Shown one piece after another: positions 15,277 through 22,322 of a DNA stretch of 24,530 bases (position 1 is its first letter; each line of letters begins with the position of its first letter). The stretch covers positions 1 through 24,530 of the forward strand of contig CALBTX010000175.1 in the NCBI GenBank assembly GCA_937967685.1. Direction: 5' to 3'. A program made the position numbers and the translations under genes. The stretch comes from an uncultured Bacillaceae bacterium. GTDB lineage: Bacteria; Bacillota; Bacilli; Caldalkalibacillales; Caldalkalibacillaceae. The notes under the pieces were generated by a model, which was not told the origin of the DNA, made no database searches, and was given only the letters and a program-made list of their open reading frames with translations.

Positions 15277-16459
15277 ACAATCCCCCCAGCATGACGCCGA
15301 TCACCTGTTTCAAACGATCAAAAATTGATCGGCGTTGTTTTTCTTCCTGCACAAATTCAACGGGAGTTCGTCCGATTTCTTCTCCGTCCAATTCGTAATA
15401 AACATAACCCGCCGGATAGGGAACGGTTGTAGAAGTCCCTTCTTCTAAAGCGGCATCGACGACCAATTTTTTGCGCACCGACTCATTGTCTCTTAACGGA
15501 TAGCGAAAATGATTCATCAATCTGAAATAGCCGTCTTCTCTTTGAACACGTTCATCCGTTATTTTTTGGTTTTTTTTCGCTAAGGTGACCATCGTAAACT
15601 GATCAAAGCCAAACTCAAACATGCGCATATGGTCGTTCCAATCATCGCCGTCGTTTAACGTAACCGCAACAAGCTGATGCCCGTCTTTCGTCGCCGAGGA
15701 AACGAGCGTGCGATTGGCCCGTTTCGTATAACCGGTCTTCACGCCGTCGGCATATTCATACTTCGCGAGCAGCCTGTTTTTGTTATACCAAACCCTGTCC
15801 CATTTTTCCCCTTCAAGGGGCGCCGTCCACTTTTTTGTGGCGACAATCGTGGCAAACGTTTCGTTTTTCAAGGAGTACGCCGTCAAGACAGCCATATCTT
15901 TCGCTGTCGAATAATGCTCTTCATGCGTATCCAAGCCGTGGGGGTTGCTGAACACGGTCTGTTCCATGCCCAGCTCTTCCGCTTTCTGATTCATCAAATA
16001 GACGAATCCTTCCACGGAACCACCGATATGTTCGGCGATGGCCACTGCAGCATCATTCCCGGAGCGAAGCATCAAACCGTAAAGCAAATCTTCCAAACTG
16101 AGTGTTTCGCCCGGCCGCAAATAAATAGAAGATCCTTCGACACCGACCGCATTTTCCGATGCCTCGACCTGATCTTTCAAATCCCCCTGTTCAATGGCCA
16201 CAATGGCCGTCATGATCTTGGTGATGCTGGCGATGCGCAACGGTTCCTCACTGTTATGCTCAAACAGCGTTCGTCCCGATTCGACATCCATAAGTATCGC
16301 AGCCTGTGCCGACGTTTCCGGTTCTTCCTGTGCAACTGTGTGCGATTCGGCCCATGCCTTCCCGGTCAAGAGAGGAGGGGAGCACACTAAACTGACAACG
16401 ATCACCCACCAAAGCAAACACATGCACCGGCTTATCCGGCCGCGTTTTCTTTTTCCCAT
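15269..16459 (-). CDS. dacB: Sporulation D-alanyl-D-alanine carboxypeptidase DacB (PBP5*)
   Basis: 396 aa. It trims the terminal D-Ala of spore cortex peptidoglycan pentapeptides and so controls cross-linking. A signal peptide covers about 1-38, ending AWA. The three penicillin-binding motifs are intact: Ser78-Ile-Thr-Lys81, Ser133-Gly-Asn135 and Lys241-Thr-Gly243. A C-terminal beta domain and an amphipathic end (about 375-396) should hold it on the membrane. ATG at 16459 follows GAGGGTGAT at 8 nt. The dacB-spmA-spmB order is the same as in B. subtilis and identifies it as DacB rather than vegetative DacA or DacF. A sigma-E-like promoter lies at 16502-16530. Confidence 0.93.
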   Translation of the reverse strand: MGKRKRGRISRCMCLLWWVIVVSLVCSPPLLTGKAWAESHTVAQEEPETSAQAAILMDVESGRTLFEHNSEEPLRIASITKIMTAIVAIEQGDLKDQVEASENAVGVEGSSIYLRPGETLSLEDLLYGLMLRSGNDAAVAIAEHIGGSVEGFVYLMNQKAEELGMEQTVFSNPHGLDTHEEHYSTAKDMAVLTAYSLKNETFATIVATKKWTAPLEGEKWDRVWYNKNRLLAKYEYADGVKTGYTKRANRTLVSSATKDGHQLVAVTLNDGDDWNDHMRMFEFGFDQFTMVTLAKKNQKITDERVQREDGYFRLMNHFRYPLRDNESVRKKLVVDAALEEGTSTTVPYPAGYVYYELDGEEIGRTPVEFVQEEKQRRSIFDRLKQVIGVMLGGLYG

Positions 16460-16501
16460 CTTGAACCATCACCCTCTAACATGTCCCATCTCATTTGTAC
16501 G

Positions 16502-16530
16502 AGTATATGGGTCATGAGCGGTGATTAGAA
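16502..16530 (-). promoter_or_regulatory. Candidate sigma-E promoter of dacB-spmA-spmB
   Basis: On the minus strand CATATACT (16509-16502) matches 7/8 of the sigma-E -10 CATACAHT. TTCTAAT (16530-16524) matches 4/7 of the -35, with a 14 bp spacer. The predicted start near 16495 leaves room for the dacB Shine-Dalgarno. B. subtilis dacB is sigma-E dependent. Confidence 0.45.
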
Positions 16531-16544
16531 CTGTGCCAAACAGG

Positions 16545-16601
16545 AAAAAAGAGGCTGTCCCAAAAGGGTATTCCTTATCACTTCTGGGAAGCCTCTTTTT
16601 T
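16545..16601. terminator. Long A/T-flanked hairpin, bidirectional terminator or IS-end palindrome
   Basis: AAAAAAGAGGCT (16545-16556) pairs with AGCCTCTTTTTT (16590-16601). Pairing continues inward (TCCCA with TGGGA, then AAG with CTT) past one bulged G and a mismatch. Both strands have a T-run after the stem. The arm GAGGCTGTCCCAAAAG resembles termini of IS1182-type elements, but no transposase is present. Confidence 0.6.
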
Positions 16602-16626
16602 CTTAATTTAGAAGAAAAACGCACAA

Positions 16627-16691
16627 AAAAAATCGCCTTCTCCGCTGTAATGAAGCCGCCACAACATCATCACAGAAAGAGGCGATTTTTT
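16627..16691. terminator. Bidirectional terminator-like hairpin downstream of scpB
   Basis: AAAAAATCGCCT (16627-16638) and AGGCGATTTTTT (16680-16691) form a perfect 12 bp stem around a 41 nt loop. T-runs follow on both strands (T8 leftward), so it should terminate the rib/scp read-through. The remaining sequence to 16815 holds a small CTGCTT/AAGCAG hairpin near 16709-16723 and no convincing gene. B. subtilis has ypuI between scpB and dacB; this window does not. Confidence 0.65.
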
Positions 16692-16815
16692 GGCATCAGT
16701 CAATGACTGCTTTTCAAGCAGCATCATTTCCAAGATTATCCTGGGAAAGAAAGTTGGCTCGAACGAGCGTAAAGTCACCTTCCGCCGCTACAGCCGACGT
16801 AAGGAGCTGAACGAT

Positions 16816-17397
16816 TTACTCTTTTTCTCCGTAACGGGCAGAAAATAAAAGTTCGGCTTCCTGTTCCACCTGACTTGCGTCGACATCTTCCGGTATCGGA
16901 GGCAAATCTTCCAAACTGTTCAAACCAAAATAATCGAGAAACTGTTTCGTTGTGCCGTAAAGGATCGCCCGACCCGTGCCCTCTTTTCGTCCCACTTCTT
17001 TAATCAGGGACTTGTTCACTAGAGTATGGATCGCCCTTTCACTTTTAACCCCTCGTACTTCTTCCACTTCGGCACGAGTGATCGGCTGTTTATAGGCCAC
17101 GATGGCCAATGTCTCCAAGGCGGCCTGAGACAAAGAAGCATGTGTCGGTGAAAAGGCCAGTTTTTCAAAGTAAGCCGCATGCTCAGGTAAAGTCGTCAAT
17201 TGATAGCAGCCGGCAATTTCAACAATTTGAATCCCTCGTTTTTGCCGTTTGAAATCGTATTTCATGTCTTCCAATACGTCGATCAGCATGTCTACGTCCA
17301 CTTCCACTATTTGCGCCAGCTGCTTTGCTTCGATGCCCTCATCACCGCTGACAAACAATAAGCCTTCGATGACTGCTTTTAATTCTTCAGTGTCCAT
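16816..17397 (-). CDS. scpB: Segregation and condensation protein B
   Basis: 193 aa, two winged-helix domains (about 1-80 and 85-160) typical of ScpB. It dimerises and binds ScpA in the Smc-ScpAB condensin that organises and segregates the chromosome. The second domain shows the conserved ALETLAIVAYKQPITRAEVEEVRG signature (landmark only). GGAGGAG lies 7 nt before the ATG at 17397, inside the scpA 3' end; the two genes overlap by 11 bp. The acidic C-terminal tail (about 165-193) is normal for the family. Confidence 0.95.
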   Translation of the reverse strand: MDTEELKAVIEGLLFVSGDEGIEAKQLAQIVEVDVDMLIDVLEDMKYDFKRQKRGIQIVEIAGCYQLTTLPEHAAYFEKLAFSPTHASLSQAALETLAIVAYKQPITRAEVEEVRGVKSERAIHTLVNKSLIKEVGRKEGTGRAILYGTTKQFLDYFGLNSLEDLPPIPEDVDASQVEQEAELLFSARYGEKE

Positions 17398-18139
17398 CTT
17401 TTTGCTCCTCCAGCCGTGACGTCATCCAAATTTCGTCAAACAAACGCTTTTGGTAACAATAAATCTCCCTTTTTTTCATCAGTTCAAGGAGGGCCAAGAA
17501 AGTGACGATCACTTGATTTTTGGATTTTGTTTCTTGAAAAAAGTGGCTGAAAGCCACCTTATGTTTTTCGGCCAAAACGGATTTGATCTCGACCATGCGC
17601 TCGCCGATCGACCATTCTTCCCGCTCTACTTTCGCCAGAGGCTCGTCCGTCGGTTTTTGCAACACAAGCTGAAAAGCCCGGAGAAGATCAAACAGGCTCA
17701 CTTCTTTGACCGGGTTCGGTTCCTCTTCAATAAATACGGATAAATCGTCGGACGGCCGGGTGTAAGTTTGACTTCTTTCCGTTTCTTTCTCCCGCAGATG
17801 GGCCGCTAACTGTTTGTATTTTTTATACTCCACCAGTCGCTGAATCAGCTCTGCCCGCGGGTCCGCTTCTTCGACGTCCATATCCAACGTCGTTTGAAAA
17901 GCATACTCTTCTTCTTGAGGCAATAGCATCTTGCTTTTGATGGCCAATAAGGTGGCAGCCATGACGAGAAATTCACTGGCTATTTCCAGTTCCAGCTCTT
18001 GCATGGTCCGAATGTAAGCGACATACTGGTCGGTAATTTCGGCCACGGAGATGTCATATATGTCCACTTCCGCCTGTTCGATTAAATGAAGCAGCAAATC
18101 GAGAGGCCCTTCAAACGCATCGATTTTAATCTTGATCAT
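17387..18139 (-). CDS. scpA: Segregation and condensation protein A (kleisin)
   Basis: 250 aa (B. subtilis 251). It is the kleisin that bridges the Smc heads. The N-terminal FEGPLDLLLHLIEQAEVDIYDI segment (landmark) binds the Smc neck; the C-terminal winged helix (about 175-245) binds the Smc cap. I chose the ATG at 18139 (MIKIKIDAFEGP), which matches the family N-terminus. A TTG at 18151 is possible, and the Shine-Dalgarno (GGGATGG) is weak for either. It starts 20 bp after the ribH stop, with no terminator between, so the rib operon may read into scpAB. Confidence 0.95.
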   Translation of the reverse strand: MIKIKIDAFEGPLDLLLHLIEQAEVDIYDISVAEITDQYVAYIRTMQELELEIASEFLVMAATLLAIKSKMLLPQEEEYAFQTTLDMDVEEADPRAELIQRLVEYKKYKQLAAHLREKETERSQTYTRPSDDLSVFIEEEPNPVKEVSLFDLLRAFQLVLQKPTDEPLAKVEREEWSIGERMVEIKSVLAEKHKVAFSHFFQETKSKNQVIVTFLALLELMKKREIYCYQKRLFDEIWMTSRLEEQKDGH

Positions 18140-18158
18140 CGTCCATCCCAAACTTTTT

Positions 18159-18638
18159 CTAGCCTAGACTTTCGGACATGTGCTTGTTCAAATTGGCCAT
18201 TTCAAGGGCGGCCATCCCTGCTTCGACGCCTTTGTTCCCCGCTTTCGTTCCAGCCCTTTCCACAGCCTGTTCGATCGTATCCGTCGTCAATACGCCGAAA
18301 ATGACCGGAACATCATAATGCATATTTAATGCGCCCACCCCTTTGGCCACTTCATTACAAACGTAATCAAAATGGGGCGTGGCTCCTCTGATGACGGTGC
18401 CCAGCGTGATCACGGCATCATATCGATTGCTGGCCGCCATTTTTTTGGCCGCAAAAGGAATTTCAAACGCTCCGGGCACCCAAACGATGTCCACGTCTTT
18501 TTCAGCCACACCGTGTCGTTTCAATACATCCTGTGCCCCGCTGGCCAGCTTGCTTGTAATGAACTCATTGAATCGACTGACAACGATACCTATTTTTAAT
18601 CCGGTCCCAACCAATTGTCCTTCAAATGTTTGACCCAT
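18159..18638 (-). CDS. ribH: 6,7-dimethyl-8-ribityllumazine synthase
   Basis: 159 aa. It condenses 5-amino-6-ribitylaminouracil with 3,4-dihydroxy-2-butanone 4-phosphate, the penultimate step in riboflavin synthesis. Family motifs: SRFN near residue 21, the PGAFEIP substrate loop (55-61), and GATPHFDYV with the proton-transfer His89. ATG at 18638 follows GGAGGAGG at 7 nt; an upstream ATG 6 nt away is out of frame. It is the last gene of ribD-ribE-ribBA-ribH. Confidence 0.96.
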   Translation of the reverse strand: MGQTFEGQLVGTGLKIGIVVSRFNEFITSKLASGAQDVLKRHGVAEKDVDIVWVPGAFEIPFAAKKMAASNRYDAVITLGTVIRGATPHFDYVCNEVAKGVGALNMHYDVPVIFGVLTTDTIEQAVERAGTKAGNKGVEAGMAALEMANLNKHMSESLG

Positions 18639-18698
18639 TCCATCGCCTCCTCCGTGTCATCCAAGAGCCGGTCGCATCTTCAATACCCTGGTCCTTTT

Positions 18699-19907
18699 TC
18701 AATCCATGTGCAGTAAGTGCCCCATTTTCGTTTTTTTTGTTTCCAAATAGCGTTTGTTCGCTTGATGAACATGCGTTTCCAACGGGACTCTTTCCACAAC
18801 TTGGAGATCATATCCTTCCAAGCCGGCTCTTTTGCTTGGATTATTCGTTAATAACCTCATTTTACGAACGCCGACATCTTTCAATATTTGGGCCCCGATG
18901 CCATAATCTCTTAAATCCGCACCAAAACCTAACATTTCGTTCGCTTCGACCGTATCATAACCTTGATCCTGCAACTGGTATGCTTTCAGCTTGTTGATCA
19001 AGCCGATGCCTCTGCCTTCCTGGCGCATATAGACGAGCACCCCTCGTCCCTCTGCCTCAATTTGACGCAACGCGGAGTGCAATTGTGGACCGCAATCACA
19101 ACGATAGGATCCGAACAAATCGCCCGTCAAACATTCGGAATGCACCCGAACGAGCACTGGTTCATCGGGAACGATGGTTCCTTTGGTCAGCGCCAAATGT
19201 TCTTTTTGATCCACCTCATTACTGTAGGCGATCACATGGAAGTGGCCGTACTTGGTCGGCAGATCAACCTCAACTTCTCTTTTGATCAACGTTTCCTTGC
19301 GATTGCGATACTTGATCAAATCTTTGATCGTGATCATCTTCAATTCCAATTCATCCGCCAACTGGCGCAGTTCAGGCACGCGGGCCATCGTCCCGTCCTC
19401 GTTCATTATTTCACAGATAACCCCCGCCGGATATGCGCCGCAAAGCCTGGCCAAATCAACGGCCGCTTCCGTATGCCCCGCCCGTCTGAGCACACCGCCT
19501 TCCTTGGCGATCAAAGGAAAAATATGACCCGGGCGCTTAAAATCTGTTTGCTTCACTGCGGGATCAATCAGGGCCTTGACCGTATCTGCCCGTTCAAAAG
19601 CCGAAATGCCCGTCGTGCTCGTTTTATAATCGACGGAAACGGTGAATGCCGTGCCGTGAGGATCTGTATTATGTTCGACCATCGGTTGCAAATCCAACTG
19701 ATGAACTCTTTCTCTCGTCAGAGGTACACAAATTAAGCCTCTTCCATGGGTGGCCATAAAATTAATCACTTCCGGCGAACATTTTTCGGCCAAAGCAACA
19801 AAATCACCTTCATTTTCCCGATCCTCATCATCGACGACAATGATTACTTTCCCTTTTTTCAGTTCAAGGAGGGCATCTTCAATTGCATCAAAGGTTGTCT
19901 CTGCCAT
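18699..19907 (-). CDS. ribBA: Bifunctional DHBP synthase / GTP cyclohydrolase II
   Basis: 402 aa fusion supplying both riboflavin precursors. The N-terminal half (about 1-200) is 3,4-dihydroxy-2-butanone 4-phosphate synthase, with the acidic metal loop DDEDRENEGD near 26-35. The C-terminal half is GTP cyclohydrolase II: RVHSECLTGDLFGSYRCDCG holds the three zinc cysteines, and RQEGRGIGL follows. B. subtilis calls it ribA (398 aa). I chose the ATG at 19907, placed 5 nt after AGAGGTGA; this Shine-Dalgarno spans the ribE stop codon. A GTG at 19916 overlaps ribE and is less likely. Confidence 0.96.
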   Translation of the reverse strand: MAETTFDAIEDALLELKKGKVIIVVDDEDRENEGDFVALAEKCSPEVINFMATHGRGLICVPLTRERVHQLDLQPMVEHNTDPHGTAFTVSVDYKTSTTGISAFERADTVKALIDPAVKQTDFKRPGHIFPLIAKEGGVLRRAGHTEAAVDLARLCGAYPAGVICEIMNEDGTMARVPELRQLADELELKMITIKDLIKYRNRKETLIKREVEVDLPTKYGHFHVIAYSNEVDQKEHLALTKGTIVPDEPVLVRVHSECLTGDLFGSYRCDCGPQLHSALRQIEAEGRGVLVYMRQEGRGIGLINKLKAYQLQDQGYDTVEANEMLGFGADLRDYGIGAQILKDVGVRKMRLLTNNPSKRAGLEGYDLQVVERVPLETHVHQANKRYLETKKTKMGHLLHMD

Positions 19908-19912
19908 CTTGT

Positions 19913-20575
19913 TCACCTCTTTTCCAGCACAAAGCCGTTTTCAGCCAGAACATCCGCTGTTAAGCCGTCTTTGGACGAAGCTTTCCACTTTTTCGCCAAC
20001 AAATTGTCCACGTATTTGGCCAACAGGTCACATTCCAGATTGACCCTATCTCCAGGGTTTCGAAATGCCAAATTCGTTTCCTGCAAAGTATGGGGAATGA
20101 TGGAGACGGAAAAAACATTTTCCTGGACATCGACAACCGTCAAGCTGATGCCGTCGACAGCGATCGACCCTTTAGGCACAACATACGGCATGATTTCGGG
20201 TGACGTTTCTACGCGATAGTAAACCGCATTGGCCTGTGGTGTCTTCGATAATATTTTGCCGACACCATCAACATGCCCAGACATGATATGTCCGCCGAAT
20301 CTGCCGTTGGCCGCCATTGCCCGTTCCAAGTTCAGACGGTCCCCCGGCTTTAACTGGTGGACATTCGTCGCTTTCACCGTTTCAGGCATGACATCGACCT
20401 GGAATTGACGGGAAGTAAAAGCAGTAACCGTCAGGCAAATGCCATTGACTGCGATGCTATCACCGACACGGACATCCTGCAATACTTTCGAAGCTTCGAT
20501 CGTCAACCGGGCCTGAGCGGCACCTGCCCTCATCTCTTTTAAAATGCCGACTTCTTCAACGATTCCCGTAAACAT
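19913..20575 (-). CDS. ribE: Riboflavin synthase (alpha subunit)
   Basis: 220 aa. It dismutates two 6,7-dimethyl-8-ribityllumazine molecules to riboflavin. Two tandem lumazine-binding barrels are visible: repeat 1 begins MFTGIVEEVG and contains NGICLTV; repeat 2 (from about 98) contains MSGHVDGVG and DGISLTV. I chose the ATG at 20575 for its GGAGGG Shine-Dalgarno and the family start MFTGIVE; an in-frame extension to 20650 lacks support. It lies about 100 bp after ribD. That gap holds a 22 bp-period direct repeat. Confidence 0.95.
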   Translation of the reverse strand: MFTGIVEEVGILKEMRAGAAQARLTIEASKVLQDVRVGDSIAVNGICLTVTAFTSRQFQVDVMPETVKATNVHQLKPGDRLNLERAMAANGRFGGHIMSGHVDGVGKILSKTPQANAVYYRVETSPEIMPYVVPKGSIAVDGISLTVVDVQENVFSVSIIPHTLQETNLAFRNPGDRVNLECDLLAKYVDNLLAKKWKASSKDGLTADVLAENGFVLEKR

Positions 20576-20638
20576 CAGCTTCCCTCCGTTATCACCAGTG
20601 CTGAGATCAAGCGCCTGAAGTCTATCCGTCGCAATCCG

Positions 20639-20673
20639 GTGACATATCACACGAAACCGGGTGACATATCACA
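20639..20673. repeat. Direct repeat GTGACATATCACA, 22 bp period, between ribD and ribE
   Basis: GTGACATATCACA occurs at 20639-20651 and again at 20661-20673, each preceded by CCGG with or without an extra G. Each copy has GTGA/TCAC inverted arms with 4 bp between them. The second copy ends 1 bp before the ribD stop codon (20675-20677). Confidence 0.75.
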
Positions 20674-20674
20674 G

Positions 20675-21778
20675 TTATTCAAAATAACCAACGATTTTCA
20701 AATCAGGACCGACAGGCACATATTGTACGTTTTTCAACTGCAGGGCATCAGCGAGGCGGGCAAAACCTTTGCCCCGAAAAGCACCTGGCGCTTTGTCTCC
20801 ACCAATCAATTTCGGCGCCAAATAAGCCACCCATTTGTGAACATGTTTTCCTCCCAGAAAAGATGCATTCACTTCTCCGCCTCCTTCGACCAACAGAGAA
20901 GCAATGCCCTCGTCACCGAGAAATTTCAGTACTCGGTCAATGGAAAGACGGCGTTCATCCTCGGTTTGAATGACCCTGACACCATGATCCTGTAGCCTGG
21001 ACATTCGGGTCGGGTCCGCTTGCCGTGTAGTAAATATCCAGGTCGGGGCTTCGTTCGTCTGGACGAGATGAGCCTTGGTCGGTGTGCTTAATTTGGAATC
21101 GAGAACGACGCGCACGGGATGCCGCCCGGGCAGTCCGCCCAATCTCGTCGTTAATCGCGGATTGTCTTTCAATACGGTGCCCACACCGACAAGAATGGCG
21201 TCATGCTGGTGGCGCAATCGGTGTGCATCGGCACGAGCCTCATCACTCGTAATCCATTTGCTTTCACCGGTCACCGTGGCAATTCTGCCGTCGAGTGTCG
21301 TCGCAGTTTTCAGGGTGACAAACGGCCGCCGATGAACGATGTAATGATTGTAAATTTCATTCATCTGTTTGGACTCTTCTTCCAGCACACCGACATCGAC
21401 CCGGAGACCAGCTTCTTTTAATTTTTTCACCCCGCGCCCGGCAACGAGAGGATTGGGGTCCAGCGTGGCGATCACGACCCGCTGGATACCGGCACGAATC
21501 ACTTGATCAACACAAGGAGGCGTCCGTCCATAATGGCTGCACGGTTCCAACGTCACATACAGGGTGGCTCCATTCGCTTGCTCTTTGGCCATGTGCAAAG
21601 CATGCACCTCGGCGTGCGCTTCCCCCGCCTTTAAATGGACCCCGGTTCCGACCACTTGATGACGGCGGACGATCACCGCCCCCACCATCGGATTGGGACT
21701 GGTCGACCCGCAAGCAGAGGCAGCAAGCGTCAGAGCCAAACGCATATATTCACGATCTAAATCATTGGCTTTAGTCAC
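20675..21778 (-). CDS. ribD: Bifunctional pyrimidine deaminase/reductase RibD
   Basis: 367 aa (B. subtilis 361). It deaminates and then reduces the pyrimidine made by GTP cyclohydrolase II. The N-terminal deaminase (about 1-145) has the zinc ligands His55-Ala-Glu57, Cys80 (EPCSH) and Cys89 (PPC). The NADPH-dependent reductase follows (TLDGRIATVTGESKWIT, then ILVGVGTV). The start is uncertain. An ATG at 21802 lies in the U-run of the riboswitch terminator and is unlikely. I chose GTG at 21778, 9 nt after GGGCGG; ATG at 21745 is an alternative. It is the first gene of the rib operon. Confidence 0.94.
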   Translation of the reverse strand: MTKANDLDREYMRLALTLAASACGSTSPNPMVGAVIVRRHQVVGTGVHLKAGEAHAEVHALHMAKEQANGATLYVTLEPCSHYGRTPPCVDQVIRAGIQRVVIATLDPNPLVAGRGVKKLKEAGLRVDVGVLEEESKQMNEIYNHYIVHRRPFVTLKTATTLDGRIATVTGESKWITSDEARADAHRLRHQHDAILVGVGTVLKDNPRLTTRLGGLPGRHPVRVVLDSKLSTPTKAHLVQTNEAPTWIFTTRQADPTRMSRLQDHGVRVIQTEDERRLSIDRVLKFLGDEGIASLLVEGGGEVNASFLGGKHVHKWVAYLAPKLIGGDKAPGAFRGKGFARLADALQLKNVQYVPVGPDLKIVGYFE

Positions 21779-21802
21779 CGATATCAACCGCCCAAGCAAC
21801 AT

Positions 21803-21830
21803 AAAAACCCTGGAGATACCATCCCCAGGG
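21803..21830 (-). terminator. Riboswitch expression-platform terminator ahead of ribD
   Basis: On the minus strand CCCTGGGGAT (21830-21821) pairs with ATCTCCAGGG (21817-21808) through a 3 nt loop, ten pairs with one G-U, then T5. The arm 21832-21825 is the exact complement of aptamer positions 22017-22010, an 8 bp candidate antiterminator. FMN binding should favour termination. Confidence 0.85.
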
Positions 21831-21940
21831 CCTTTTGACGTGTTGCTTCATTTTGTATGTTGTCACCGCAGTGGCCAAGCCTCAAAAAGCGAGACTTGAC
21901 TTTAAAGACACGACAAACAAGAGGTACTCAAATCTATTTT

Positions 21941-21968
21941 TCAATCAAGAAAAATCAATCAAGAAAAA
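21941..21968. repeat. Perfect 14 bp tandem duplication in the riboswitch linker
   Basis: TCAATCAAGAAAAA occurs twice head to tail (21941-21954, 21955-21968). It lies between the FMN aptamer and its terminator and is enclosed by the inverted repeat AGGTACT (21922-21928) / AGTACCT (21969-21975). The 21831-21982 linker otherwise shows a weak AAGTCTC/GAGGCTT hairpin and no ORF of note. Confidence 0.8.
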
Positions 21969-21982
21969 AGTACCTGCTCATT

Positions 21983-22129
21983 TCCTTCTCCCATCCAGAC
22001 TATACTGTCGGCCCTGGCCTCCCACCAGATCCACCGAACTTCGATGCAGATCAAAGTTCGGGTCACGGGCTCTAGAGTGTCTTTCACTCTAATACCGCCG
22101 GTCGGGAATTTCACCCTGCCCCGAAGGAT
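21983..22129 (-). promoter_or_regulatory. FMN riboswitch (RFN element)
   Basis: About 147 nt on the minus strand, with P1 formed by TCCTTC (from 22129) and GAAGGA (ending 21983). The conserved blocks appear in order: GGGGCAGGGTGAAATTCCC, GACCGGCGGTA, GAGCCCGTGACCCG, GCCGACAGTATAGTCTGG and ATGGGAGAAGG. It binds flavin mononucleotide and represses ribD-ribE-ribBA-ribH by premature termination. A variable stem-loop between the second and third blocks (AGAGTG with CACTCT) is normal. Confidence 0.97.
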
Positions 22130-22155
22130 TCATTATGAAGTTTTGATTGTAAAGA

Positions 22156-22184
22156 ATCATATCATTACAACTGCAAAAAAGCAA
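22156..22184 (-). promoter_or_regulatory. Candidate sigma-A promoter of the rib operon
   Basis: On the minus strand TTGCTT (22184-22179), a 17 bp spacer and TATGAT (22161-22156). The -10 matches 5/6 and the -35 matches 3/6. The start would be near 22149, 20 nt before the aptamer. Confidence 0.5.
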
Positions 22185-22291
22185 GAATTTTGCCCGACGG
22201 TCGTTCGTCGCTCCTGCTGCAAAATAGTCCCGTCTATATTAAACATGCATAAAAAAGTTAAGCCTTGAAAAAATAAAACGGAAGGAACAAC

Positions 22292-22318
22292 ATGAATCCA
22301 AAATCCAGGAGGTCGTAA
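22292..22318 (+). CDS. Possible eight-codon leader ORF upstream of hsp20
   Basis: ATG at 22292 follows GGAAGGA at 5 nt and reads M-N-P-K-S-R-R-S, with TAA at 22316-22318. Its arginine codons AGG AGG overlap the AGGAGG Shine-Dalgarno of hsp20, whose ATG begins 4 nt after the stop. No homologue is known to me; it could couple translation, or be chance. Low confidence as a gene. Confidence 0.25.
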   Translation: MNPKSRRS

Positions 22319-22322
22319 GGAT

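Noticed and set aside
16545..16601. Intact insertion sequence or MITE
   Set aside because: Only one hairpin with IS-end-like arms is present, with no transposase and no evident target duplication; a terminator explains it equally well.
16521..16849. Short plus-strand reading frames between dacB and scpB, including a Lys/Arg-rich frame running antisense into scpB
   Set aside because: They run through two terminator-like palindromes, have no convincing ribosome site and resemble no family I know.
20639..20673. Fnr or Rex operator
   Set aside because: The TGTGA/TCACA-type arms are 4 bp apart; both regulators need 6 bp between these arms.
21779..21802. ribD start at ATG 21802
   Set aside because: The ATG falls directly after the U-run of the riboswitch terminator, without a proper Shine-Dalgarno; family N-termini match a later start.
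22185..22322. CIRCE (HrcA) or CtsR operator upstream of hsp20
   Set aside because: No TTAGCACTC-N9-GAGTGCTAA and no tandem GGTCAAA-type heptads are present; only a shorter unrelated inverted repeat is.
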